Shown: positions 1 through 6,257, counted from the stretch's first letter. The stretch is 10,265 nt of DNA from Candidatus Izemoplasmatales bacterium (GCA_028691335.1 JAQUZK010000031.1:1-10265); one strand, 5' to 3'. Notes: generated from the sequence alone by a model not told the origin. A program made the numbers and translations.

Positions 1-2
1 GG

Positions 3-77
3 AATAGATATGATAAAGTAATTAAGGATAGTCAGAAAGGCAAACAGACTCAATATAACAATTGGTCATTGATCTAA
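3..77 (+). other. Possible 3' end of an unidentified plus-strand gene cut by the window edge
   Basis: One plus-strand frame is open from the left edge to a TAA at 75-77. It encodes 24 polar residues ending NNWSLI, which match no family I know. Another frame is open only to a TAA at 19-21. A 24-codon open stretch occurs easily by chance, so this may be plain intergenic DNA. Only the sequence to the left of the window can tell. Confidence 0.15.
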
Positions 78-282
78 GTTTTAAGAATGAAATATTCACT
101 CTAGCTGCCTTTTTGCTTAATAGATTGGATCTGCTTGCATTAAAAATACCTTCAAGTTTTTTAGTTTGAAGGTATTATACTATCTTTCCAGATTTAATTG
201 TAGGCACTGATGGTTTGATGCTTACTCTATTTTATAGGTTTCATTTATTTCATAAGTAGCCTTTTGTTTTATTTAGTGATTT
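78..282. other. Intergenic region downstream of glnA
   Basis: No start codon with a Shine-Dalgarno sequence and a meaningful reading frame is visible here on either strand. The only clear structure is the inverted repeat at 145-176, listed separately. The region is AT-rich, shows no tRNA-like or riboswitch-like pattern, and appears to be glnA 3' untranslated sequence plus spacer. Confidence 0.5.
140..176 (-). terminator. Likely Rho-independent terminator for glnA
   Basis: Positions 145-155 (AATACCTTCAA) and 166-176 (TTGAAGGTATT) are perfect 11-bp inverted repeats around a 10-base loop. Read on the minus strand, the stem runs straight into a short T tract (TTTTT in all, counting the stem's last two bases), as in an intrinsic terminator. 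On the plus strand no T tract follows, so it suits minus-strand transcription, meaning glnA, whose stop codon is about 107 bases upstream of the stem. The stem has only four G-C pairs and the T run is short, so it may be weak or may act partly as a 3' stabiliser. Confidence 0.5.
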
Positions 283-1623
283 TTAGATTAAGTTTATATA
301 CTTATTTATTTCCCATTCAGTAACTTGTTTTCTAAACTCATCCCATTCTTTATTTTTGTATTCAATAAACTTATTAAAAATATGGTCTCCTAAAGTTTCT
401 TTTATTAGTTTATCTTCTTTTAATAAATCAACAGCTTCTTTTAAGTTGTCCGGTAGATTTTCTACTCCTAATAATTTTCTTTGATCATTTGACAAAGCAA
501 AAAGATTCTCATTTATAGGTTCTATAAGGTCATACTCGTTCTCTATTGCGTCTAATCCCGAAGCTAGTATAACCGCTACCGCTAAATAAGGATTAGCTGT
601 AGTGTCTACAGACCGTATTTCTGTTCTTGTAGTCTTGCCTCTTGTAGCGGGAATTCTAATCATTACTGAACGATTATGTTCAGACCAACTAACATAACAT
701 GGAGCTTCATAACCAGGAACTAGCCTTTTATATGAGTTAACTGTAGGATTGGTTATTGCGCAAAAGTTTCTAGAGTGTTTTAAGATACCAGTAATCCATC
801 TTCTAGCGACAGTTGACAATCCCATAGGATCTTTTGGGTCATAAAACACATTATTGCCATCCATATCAGCTAGTGAACAATTTGTATGCATTCCACTGCC
901 ATTTATATTAGCGATAGGTTTAGGCATGAAAGTTGCATGAAGGTTATGCCTTCTAGCAATATTTTTAACAACTAGTTTAAATGTTTGTACATTATCACAA
1001 GCTTCAACAATATTTGAAAATTCAAAATTGATTTCATTTTGACTAGGTGCGACTTCATGATGAGAAGCTTCAATTTTGAAACCTATTTTTTCTAATTCTA
1101 AAACTATATCTCTTCTACAATCACCAGCACCATCTATAGGAGAAAGATCAAAATATCCGCCTTCATCAACTATTTCTAGAGTTGGCTTGCCGCAAGAATC
1201 TAGTTTAAATAAAAAGAACTCTGGTTCAAAGCCAATGTTTAAAGTTGAAAAACCCATTGACTGCATTTTCTTGATGACTCGTTTTAGATTTGATCTTGGG
1301 TCTGCACTAGAAGGATTTCCATCAGGTGTATATACATCACAGATTAATCTAGCGACTTTTCCGTATCTTGGTTCCTCCCAAGATAGAACTAGCCAGGTAT
1401 CGAAATCAGGCTTCAAGTACATGTCAGCTTCCATTATTCTAACAAATCCTTCAATAGAAGAACCATCGAACATTACCTTTCCGTCCAAGGCTTTTTCAAG
1501 TTGGCCTACTGGAATCTCTACGGATTTAATTGTACCTATAATATCCGTGAACATTAATCTAACATACCTAACGTTTTCGTTTTTGGCATTTTTTAAAATG
1601 TCTTCTTTTGAATAGTTTTTCAT
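283..1623 (-). CDS. glnA: Glutamine synthetase, type I (Bacillus-like GSI-alpha)
   Basis: Makes glutamine from glutamate, ammonia and ATP in the cytoplasm, normally as a dodecamer; it is the entry point of ammonium assimilation. The 446 residues match the Bacillus enzyme (about 444) from end to end. The beta-grasp segment includes DGSSIEGFVRI (residues 53-63). Catalytic-core motifs are EPEFF (133-137) and HHEVAP (189-194) with metal-binding Glu residues, NGSGMH (241-246), the ATP/phosphate segment NPTVNSYKRLVPGYEAPCY (292-310), and NRS..IRIPATR (317-328). Arg62 equals the Arg linked to glutamine feedback inhibition in Gram-positive enzymes (family knowledge). No adenylylation-type insertion is apparent. 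The start is fixed by TGAGGT at 1629-1634, six bases before the ATG. No glnR regulator lies beside it, unlike the glnRA operons of Bacillus. It has its own promoter (1668-1696) and appears monocistronic. Confidence 0.97.
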   Translation of the reverse strand: MKNYSKEDILKNAKNENVRYVRLMFTDIIGTIKSVEIPVGQLEKALDGKVMFDGSSIEGFVRIMEADMYLKPDFDTWLVLSWEEPRYGKVARLICDVYTPDGNPSSADPRSNLKRVIKKMQSMGFSTLNIGFEPEFFLFKLDSCGKPTLEIVDEGGYFDLSPIDGAGDCRRDIVLELEKIGFKIEASHHEVAPSQNEINFEFSNIVEACDNVQTFKLVVKNIARRHNLHATFMPKPIANINGSGMHTNCSLADMDGNNVFYDPKDPMGLSTVARRWITGILKHSRNFCAITNPTVNSYKRLVPGYEAPCYVSWSEHNRSVMIRIPATRGKTTRTEIRSVDTTANPYLAVAVILASGLDAIENEYDLIEPINENLFALSNDQRKLLGVENLPDNLKEAVDLLKEDKLIKETLGDHIFNKFIEYKNKEWDEFRKQVTEWEINKYINLI

Positions 1624-1667
1624 ACTTTACCTCATTTTTTACTTTCGATATTAGTCGTCTTTTGCTA

Positions 1668-1696
1668 ATTATAAAAATAAAAAACAAATAAATCAA
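1668..1696 (-). promoter_or_regulatory. Sigma-A-type promoter of glnA, overlapping the upstream terminator
   Basis: On the minus strand there is a TTGATT -35 box (1696-1691), a 17-base spacer and a perfect TATAAT -10 box (1673-1668). The start of transcription would be near 1661, giving a 5' leader of about 38 bases with the TGAGGT ribosome site. The -35 box lies inside one arm of the terminator stem at 1682-1717. Confidence 0.7.
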
Positions 1697-1717
1697 TAAG
1701 CAACGATTTATTTGTTT
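1682..1717 (-). terminator. Rho-independent terminator of the NUDIX-PAP2 operon
   Basis: A perfect 13-bp inverted repeat (AAACAAATAAATC, loop of 10, GATTTATTTGTTT on the minus strand; arms 1705-1717 and 1682-1694) starts about 20 bases after the PAP2 stop codon. A T-rich tail (TTTATTTTTAT) follows in the minus-strand direction. The stem is almost entirely A-T, so its strength comes from length. The same repeat could instead be an operator for a dimeric regulator of glnA, since it covers the -35 box. Placement after the stop codon and the T tail favour a terminator. Confidence 0.65.
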
Positions 1718-1719
1718 AA

Positions 1720-1733
1720 GAAAAACGTTTACA
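1720..1733 (-). promoter_or_regulatory. Possible catabolite-responsive (cre-like) element upstream of glnA
   Basis: The minus strand reads TGTAAACGTTTTTC. The first eleven bases fit the Bacillus CcpA site (TGWAANCGNTNWCA family), but the final CA is missing. The centre lies about 65 bases upstream of the predicted glnA transcription start and just after the PAP2 stop codon. A single degenerate match in AT-rich DNA is weak evidence, and no ccpA gene is in view. Confidence 0.25.
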
Positions 1734-1737
1734 TTTA

Positions 1738-2481
1738 TTACTCAAGTCTTAGTTTTTTACTGAAAGAACTAACCCACTTAGCAAAAACTTTAACAATTCG
1801 AGAGTTTCTTAATACCCAATAAGAAGCTTCAGCTAAGGCTAATCCAACAATTACATCTATGATATAGTGTTGTTTGATTGTTTGTGTTGAAATTATAATT
1901 GATAGTGATAAAACCCAAATGATTATTTTTGCGAAAGTTGGAATTTTTTTATCCATTCTTAATGCAATTACACATAACCAACTCATAAGCGTGTGTAATG
2001 ATGGCATAGCGTTTAACGGCATTGCTGAACGATAGATCCAAAGTACTATTGATTCCTCAAAACTTAAATCAGTTCTAGGGGTCAAAACATCATTGTTTAG
2101 GAAAATCCCAGAAGTGAATCTCCAGTCATAAACGGTTGATTGCCAGAAGAAATACCAAATTCCACAGATGATAAAAGTGATAATTGCCATTGTCATAATT
2201 GTATACATACTGTCTTTAGACCGGATGCTTATATAAATAAATGTACCAGTCCAAAATGGATAAGCTATAATGTAGGGATAAACTGTCCAAGGCCAAAAAG
2301 GTACTATATTATTGAAACTTTCAAATATATATGAATAATTGACACCTATGGACGCCATTTCCATATTGCCCTTATTAATTTGATATGCAATGTACCATTG
2401 ATTACCAAAATATGCGACTATAAGGAAAAATACAACAATCAATAAAGGTAAGATAATATAAGTGTAGTTTTTAATTTTCAT
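1738..2481 (-). CDS. PAP2-superfamily membrane protein (Aur1/Ipt1-like phosphatase or phosphotransferase)
   Basis: A 247-residue integral membrane protein with hydrophobic helices near residues 8-25, 66-85, 95-113, 163-176, 185-199 and 207-224. The PAP2 catalytic signatures are present: NAMPSLH (157-163) with its His163, and S-T-x5-His205-x3-Asp209, where His205 is the expected nucleophile and Asp209 its partner. The classical third motif is SRx5HxxxD; here Thr199 replaces Arg. Thr at that place, with KQHY around the His, resembles the Aur1/Ipt1-like branch (inositol phosphotransferase-type PAP2). Such proteins remove or transfer phosphate groups on lipids at the membrane face; the substrate cannot be read here. 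The ATG follows AAGGAG (2491-2496) by nine bases. It lies 24 bases after the NUDIX gene and is evidently co-transcribed with it, ending at the terminator at 1682-1717. Confidence 0.85.
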   Translation of the reverse strand: MKIKNYTYIILPLLIVVFFLIVAYFGNQWYIAYQINKGNMEMASIGVNYSYIFESFNNIVPFWPWTVYPYIIAYPFWTGTFIYISIRSKDSMYTIMTMAIITFIICGIWYFFWQSTVYDWRFTSGIFLNNDVLTPRTDLSFEESIVLWIYRSAMPLNAMPSLHTLMSWLCVIALRMDKKIPTFAKIIIWVLSLSIIISTQTIKQHYIIDVIVGLALAEASYWVLRNSRIVKVFAKWVSSFSKKLRLE

Positions 2482-2505
2482 TTTGTTTTGCTCCTTGTAT
2501 TCTTT

Positions 2506-2985
2506 TTAAGTATTTTTTTCTTTTGTAACAATGTGTTTAACATGTAAAGATAGGTTAGTTAATTCCTCTCCAAAAAAACTTGGATAGGCTTTGTATTGAT
2601 TAAATGATTCCAATGGAATCCATACCATCTCTTCTTTAGCACCGGTAAAACCAATACTGTTTTGTGTGAACTTCGTAATACTACTTGGTTTCATCAAAAA
2701 ATAAAACGCTATTTCATGAAAAGGCCGATTGTTCATAGTAAAAAAATTCTCATGTACAAATAAAAGACGATCTATTTCATATGAATGGCCAGTTTCTTCC
2801 TTAAGTTCCCTAACGCAAGCTTCTTCAACAGTTTCCCCTAAGTGAATTGCGCCTCCTACAGAGTATAAATAATCATCTTGATCATTTTTTACCATCAATA
2901 CTTGGTTATCATTAATTATAATGCCACAAGATCTAATTCTAAAATAATTCTTGCCGTCATCAAAATGGGCATCAATTTGATTCAT
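2506..2985 (-). CDS. NUDIX hydrolase
   Basis: Belongs to the NUDIX pyrophosphohydrolases, Mg-dependent enzymes that cleave nucleoside diphosphates linked to another group. The Nudix box GX5EX7REUXEEXGU is complete at residues 45-67: Gly45, Glu51, Arg59-Glu60, Glu63-Glu64 and Gly66. The last position is His67 rather than the usual aliphatic residue. The catalytic and metal-binding Arg/Glu residues are intact, so it should be active, but the substrate cannot be predicted. About 159 residues, a single cytoplasmic domain. Two ATGs are adjacent: the first (2988) lies only three bases from the AGGAG, the second (2985) six bases away, so I chose the second. It is the first gene of a two-gene operon with the PAP2 protein. 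No clear promoter for it stands out in 2989-3178. Confidence 0.9.
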   Translation of the reverse strand: MNQIDAHFDDGKNYFRIRSCGIIINDNQVLMVKNDQDDYLYSVGGAIHLGETVEEACVRELKEETGHSYEIDRLLFVHENFFTMNNRPFHEIAFYFLMKPSSITKFTQNSIGFTGAKEEMVWIPLESFNQYKAYPSFFGEELTNLSLHVKHIVTKEKNT

Positions 2986-3124
2986 CATCGTCTCCTCGCT
3001 AGTAATTTATTATTTGGCTTATAGTGGAAAAAAAATAACCAAATGTAATAAATAGTTTATCATAATTCTTGTAAAAAAACTATAACATAAATTTAATCAA
3101 AACTATTAATTAACTATAATATTA

Positions 3125-3153
3125 TTGTTATTGTTAGAGAATTGTGATAAAAT
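3125..3153 (+). promoter_or_regulatory. Extended -10 promoter for the E2-like gene
   Basis: TTGTTA (3125-3130), a 17-base spacer and TAAAAT (3148-3153) preceded by TGA, an extended -10 TGn element. Transcription would start near 3160, about 20 bases before the ATG. A second TATAAT at 3115-3120 has only a poor -35 partner (TTTAAT, 3092-3097). Confidence 0.6.
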
Positions 3154-3178
3154 CAAATAAGATTTCAGGAGGGGAAAT

Positions 3179-4039
3179 ATGTTTGGAAGAAGATGTGACG
3201 GAAAGAAAGTTAGGAATATTGATCCGTTTATGAGAATTGTACCTCACATTATGTATGATCGTAATGATGCGATGGTAATGCAATTTCAAGAAATAGATTG
3301 TGAAAATTTGGATAAATACATTTTTGATAAAAGGAAGAAAGATGGTTTAAGATTGACATATATGGATGTTGTTATGGCATCTTTTGTTAGAGTTTTATCA
3401 ATCAGACCTAAGTTAAATCGTTTTATTATGAATGGTAGAATATATAAAAGAAATAACATTCAGATCTCATTATCTGTAAAGAAGAAATTAATTGATCAGG
3501 CTGAGGAAACAACTATAAAAATGAGTTTTGATGGAACAGAATCTATAAATGATATTATGGATAAAATTCATCAAACTGTAAAAGAAAATCAAGGCGAAAT
3601 TCATAATGATACTGATCATATTGCAAAAATTCTTACCAGAACCCCTAATTTTTTAATTAAGGCTTCTGTTAGGTTTTTAATGTGGATGGATAAGCACGGA
3701 ATGTTATCAAAAAAGATTATTGATGTTAGTCCATTCCATACATCAATATTTGTTACAAACTTAAAGTCAATTAAAATGGAAGCAGTACTTCATCATATTT
3801 ATAATTTTGGAACAACAGGTATTTTTGTTTCTATGGGTAAAGAAACTTGGGAACCTAAGGTAATTAACCAAGAAACAAAAGAAATAGCTGCTAGAAAAAT
3901 AATGAAGATGGGTATTGTAATCGATGAAAGAATATGCGATGGTTTATACAATAGTTTATCTTTAAGAGAATTTAAAAAGATTATGGAGAATCCATATATT
4001 CTTGACGAACAAAATAATAACGTTATATTAGATGATTAA
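3179..4039 (+). CDS. Stand-alone E2-type acyltransferase-fold protein lacking the catalytic His
   Basis: 286 residues resembling the catalytic domain of 2-oxoacid dehydrogenase E2 subunits (CoA-dependent acyltransferase/CAT fold), without lipoyl or peripheral-subunit-binding domains. Visible parallels are FVTNLKSI (191-198), like the family's SNLG segment; GTTGIFVSMG (211-220), like the strand ending in GVG; and IDERICDGLY (248-257), which corresponds to DHRVxDGA. The E2/CAT active site is HxxxDG; here Glu250 takes the His place while Asp254-Gly255 remain. Related single-domain proteins in Clostridia, as I recall them, are annotated E2 with the same DERxxDG motif, so this looks like a conserved subfamily rather than decay. 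No E1, E3 or lipoate genes are nearby. Strong AGGAGG (3167-3172) six bases before the ATG. Followed after 13 bases by a small membrane-protein gene. True activity is unknown. Confidence 0.8.
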   Translation: MFGRRCDGKKVRNIDPFMRIVPHIMYDRNDAMVMQFQEIDCENLDKYIFDKRKKDGLRLTYMDVVMASFVRVLSIRPKLNRFIMNGRIYKRNNIQISLSVKKKLIDQAEETTIKMSFDGTESINDIMDKIHQTVKENQGEIHNDTDHIAKILTRTPNFLIKASVRFLMWMDKHGMLSKKIIDVSPFHTSIFVTNLKSIKMEAVLHHIYNFGTTGIFVSMGKETWEPKVINQETKEIAARKIMKMGIVIDERICDGLYNSLSLREFKKIMENPYILDEQNNNVILDD

Positions 4040-4052
4040 GGAGCTATAAGTA

Positions 4053-4283
4053 ATGTTTTTAAAGATTTTATTATCAGTCATCGGCTTTGCTTTTTTCTTG
4101 TTAGGTGTAAGAATAGCATTTTTTCCAAGAAAATTCGTTAAAGCTATGATGAACTATAAATATAAAACGAAAATAGAACCACAGAAAAATGCAGTCATTT
4201 TTGCTGTGATAATGGGTGGCCTATTGATGATTACAGGAGGGTATTATACGATCTTGGGCATCTTGCTTCTTATAGAAGGATAA
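4053..4283 (+). CDS. Small two-helix membrane protein of unknown function
   Basis: 76 residues with two hydrophobic helices (about 2-22 and 48-73) separated by a strongly basic, lysine-rich loop (residues 27-46, with RKFVKAMMNYKYKTK). The N-terminus begins with a membrane segment and there is no cleavage site I can recognise. Both ends would lie on the same side; by the positive-inside rule the basic loop faces the cytoplasm and the termini face out. AAGGAG at 4038-4043 is nine bases from the ATG and overlaps the end of the preceding stop codon. The 13-base gap makes it an operon partner of the E2-like gene. I recognise no family. A good ribosome site and a typical membrane-protein composition support its being real. 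No convincing hairpin terminator follows. Confidence 0.75.
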   Translation: MFLKILLSVIGFAFFLLGVRIAFFPRKFVKAMMNYKYKTKIEPQKNAVIFAVIMGGLLMITGGYYTILGILLLIEG

Positions 4284-4312
4284 AAAAAATAGTCATTCAG
4301 TAAATAATTTTA

Positions 4313-4341
4313 TTGTTTTATGATTTAATATTTGATAGAAT
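4313..4341 (+). promoter_or_regulatory. Extended -10 promoter for the ABC-F gene
   Basis: TTGTTT (4313-4318), a 17-base spacer and TAGAAT (4336-4341) preceded by TGA (4333-4335), an extended -10 element. The predicted start is near 4348, leaving a leader of about 50 bases that consists mostly of the hairpin at 4351-4383. Confidence 0.55.
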
Positions 4342-4350
4342 AATATTGTA

Positions 4351-4383
4351 AAAATATTGAATTATCGCGATTGACGATATTTT
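4351..4383 (+). other. 5' leader hairpin abutting the ABC-F ribosome-binding site
   Basis: AAAATAT (4351-4357) pairs with ATATTTT (4377-4383), extended by a T-G and a G-C pair, and encloses a small palindrome (ATCGCGAT-like, 4363-4371). The right arm ends at the base just before AGGTGG (4384-4389). Lying between a predicted transcription start and the ribosome site, it could protect the 5' end or tune translation. The ATTTT end could also act as a leaky terminator. The stem is A-T rich and its stability is uncertain. Confidence 0.4.
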
Positions 4384-4397
4384 AGGTGGTGACACAT

Positions 4398-6236
4398 ATG
4401 AACATTTTACGAATAAATAACCTAAATAAAACCTTTGGCGGTAATATGCTTTTTGACAATATTTCATTGGAAATTAATAAAGATGAAAAGGTTGCGCTTA
4501 TTGGGCGCAACGGCGTTGGTAAGACGACATTAGTCAAGATGATATTAAAAGAAATTGCCCCAGATTCTGGGGAAATTTTTATTTTTAACAAAGCAAAAAT
4601 AGGTTATTTATCACAAAAAATCATTGAATCAGAAGAAAATACCTTAATTGATGAATGCTTAATTGTTTTCAAAGATGTAATCAAAATTGAGAAAGAACTT
4701 CATGATTTAGCAGTGAAACTTAAAGAGGATAGCTCTGAGTTGATGCTTAAAAGATATAGCGATAAAGAACATGAATACTTAGTTAAAGGTGGTTATGACT
4801 ACTTAACCAAAGCTGAGATGCTTCTGACAAGATTCGGTTTTTCAAGAGAAGATTATGATAGACCAGTAGAAAGTTTTTCTGGTGGAGAAAAAACTAGAAT
4901 TGCTTTTGCTAAACTATTAATGATTGAACCTGATCTTCTAATTTTAGATGAACCGACAAATCATATGGATATTGAAATAATTGAGTGGTTGGAAGATTAC
5001 TTGAGAAGTTATAAGGGTTCAGTCTTAGTTATTACTCATGATAAATACTTTATCAATAAAGTAGTTAGAAAAATATATGAAATTGATAATCAAACGATTG
5101 AAGTATATCATGGAAACTATGATGATTATGAAATCGAAAAAGTAAATCGCTATGAGTTGTTAGTGAAAAAATATGAAAAGCAACAAAAGCAGATCGCACA
5201 TCTACAGAGTTTTGTTGATAGATTTCGCTATAAAGCGACCAAAGCAAAGAGTGCTCAAGATAGGATTAAAAAGATTAATCGAATTGAAAGAATCGAAGTT
5301 AAAAACTTAAGCAGCACACATCTTAATCTAGATTTTAGAACTTCTCGACCTACTAATGTTCATATATTAGAAGTTGAAGATTTAAGTATTGGATATGAAA
5401 AACCGATTATTCAAAACATCAGTTTTAAGATGAGGGGTTTTGAGAAAATAGGAATTATCGGGAATAACGGTACTGGAAAAACAACATTGATTAAAACTTT
5501 GATGGGAGAATTAAAACCTCTAAAAGGAGAATTTAGATTTTATAAGAAATTAAAATTTGGATATTTTGACCAAAATCTTGATTTTTTTAATAGTGAAATG
5601 AATCTTTTAGAACAAGTTCATAGTATTTATCCAAGTAAAACATTATTTGAGGTTAGAAGCGATTTAGCAAGAGTTGGTTTTATTAAAGAAGATGTATACA
5701 AGAAAATCTCTGTGCTAAGTGGTGGAGAGTTAGTAAAACTAAGAATATTATTATTGATGTTAGAAGCACCAGATATATTAGTTCTTGATGAACCAACAAA
5801 TCATTTAGATATTGATTCGAAAAATATAATTGAAGATGTATTTGAAGAGTATCAAGGTCCAGTTATTTTTATTTCTCATGATCGATATTTCATCAATAAA
5901 GTTGCGACTAAGATCATAAAATTAGATAAAGAAGCTCATGTTTTTACTGGTAATTATGAAGAGTATCTGATTAAGAATCAAAATGTTCAAAAAGAAAAAG
6001 TGAAGAAAGACAAGCCAGTAAAAAAAGTTAATACCGATAAGTTAAGAATAAAGTTGGAATCTGAGATTGAAGCCTTGGAACAAGAGATAATTGAAAAGAA
6101 GAATACTTTGTTCTTAGAAGAGGTTTATAATGACCATAAACGTTATCATGAAGTTGAATCGGAAATTAAGAAAAAAGAAGAAGATTTATTAGAAATGTAC
6201 AATATTTTATCTGATTTAGAAATAAGTGAATCATAA
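4398..6236 (+). CDS. ABC-F family ATPase (YdiF/Uup-like), ribosome-associated
   Basis: Two ABC ATPase domains in one chain with no membrane segments, the ABC-F arrangement. Domain 1: Walker A GRNGVGKTT (36-44), SGGEK (161-165), Walker B with catalytic Asp184-Glu185 followed by PTNHMD, and His214. Domain 2: GNNGTGKTT (355-363), SGGEL (441-445), Asp464-Glu465 followed by PTNHLD, and His494. Between them, about 245-295, lies a charged helical linker (EKQQKQIAHLQSFVDRFRYK and following), the P-site tRNA interaction motif that enters the ribosomal E site. After about residue 540 comes a charged coiled coil, as in Uup/YdiF. These proteins rescue or tune translating ribosomes; the linker looks like the housekeeping type rather than the long antibiotic-resistance type, but that is inference. 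I chose ATG 4398, eight bases after AGGTGG (4384-4389), over the GTG at 4386, which lies within that site. 612 residues. Confidence 0.9.
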   Translation: MNILRINNLNKTFGGNMLFDNISLEINKDEKVALIGRNGVGKTTLVKMILKEIAPDSGEIFIFNKAKIGYLSQKIIESEENTLIDECLIVFKDVIKIEKELHDLAVKLKEDSSELMLKRYSDKEHEYLVKGGYDYLTKAEMLLTRFGFSREDYDRPVESFSGGEKTRIAFAKLLMIEPDLLILDEPTNHMDIEIIEWLEDYLRSYKGSVLVITHDKYFINKVVRKIYEIDNQTIEVYHGNYDDYEIEKVNRYELLVKKYEKQQKQIAHLQSFVDRFRYKATKAKSAQDRIKKINRIERIEVKNLSSTHLNLDFRTSRPTNVHILEVEDLSIGYEKPIIQNISFKMRGFEKIGIIGNNGTGKTTLIKTLMGELKPLKGEFRFYKKLKFGYFDQNLDFFNSEMNLLEQVHSIYPSKTLFEVRSDLARVGFIKEDVYKKISVLSGGELVKLRILLLMLEAPDILVLDEPTNHLDIDSKNIIEDVFEEYQGPVIFISHDRYFINKVATKIIKLDKEAHVFTGNYEEYLIKNQNVQKEKVKKDKPVKKVNTDKLRIKLESEIEALEQEIIEKKNTLFLEEVYNDHKRYHEVESEIKKKEEDLLEMYNILSDLEISES

Positions 6237-6248
6237 GTAAAATAATTG

Positions 6249-6257
6249 TGCTAGAAT
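6249..6257 (+). promoter_or_regulatory. Possible extended -10 element for argS
   Basis: TGC immediately followed by TAGAAT (6252-6257) in the 45-base gap before argS. No good -35 box lies 17 bases upstream. It could give argS a transcript starting near 6264, in addition to read-through from the ABC-F gene. Confidence 0.3.

Noticed and set aside
47..67. Bulged hairpin GAC(T)CAAT / ATTGGTC near the left edge, considered as a small RNA or terminator
   Set aside because: Seven pairs with a bulge and no T tract or promoter; within chance expectation.
1076..1615. 179-codon plus-strand open frame antisense to glnA
   Set aside because: It lies wholly inside the unmistakable glnA gene on the other strand, has no ribosome site of note, and its peptide looks like reverse-frame translation of a conserved gene.
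2140..2334. 64-codon plus-strand open frame inside the PAP2 gene
   Set aside because: Shadow of the PAP2 coding sequence: composition is odd for a real protein and there is no Shine-Dalgarno support.
3012..3044. ATTTGG...CCAAAT inverted repeat in the divergent intergenic region, considered as an operator or leader hairpin
   Set aside because: Only six paired bases around a 21-base A-rich loop; no supporting promoter geometry on the minus strand.
3121..3136. TTATTGTTATTGTTA run considered as a tandem repeat
   Set aside because: Too short and low-complexity in AT-rich DNA; part of it serves as the -35 box of the promoter at 3125-3153.
4284..4330. Possible terminator after the small membrane-protein gene
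   Set aside because: An A-run and a later TATTGTTTT could pair, but only through A-T pairs with a mismatch and without a clean T tail; not convincing.
4386..4397. GTG start of the ABC-F protein at 4386
   Set aside because: The GTG is part of the AGGTGG ribosome site that serves the ATG at 4398, and family members start with M-N-I-L-type sequence.
4382..4591. Minus-strand open frame overlapping the start of the ABC-F gene
   Set aside because: Antisense to well-supported ABC-F motifs including Walker A; no ribosome site or recognisable domain.
5065..5247. Minus-strand 60-codon open frame within the ABC-F linker
   Set aside because: Lies opposite the conserved inter-domain linker; a chance open frame in AT-rich DNA.
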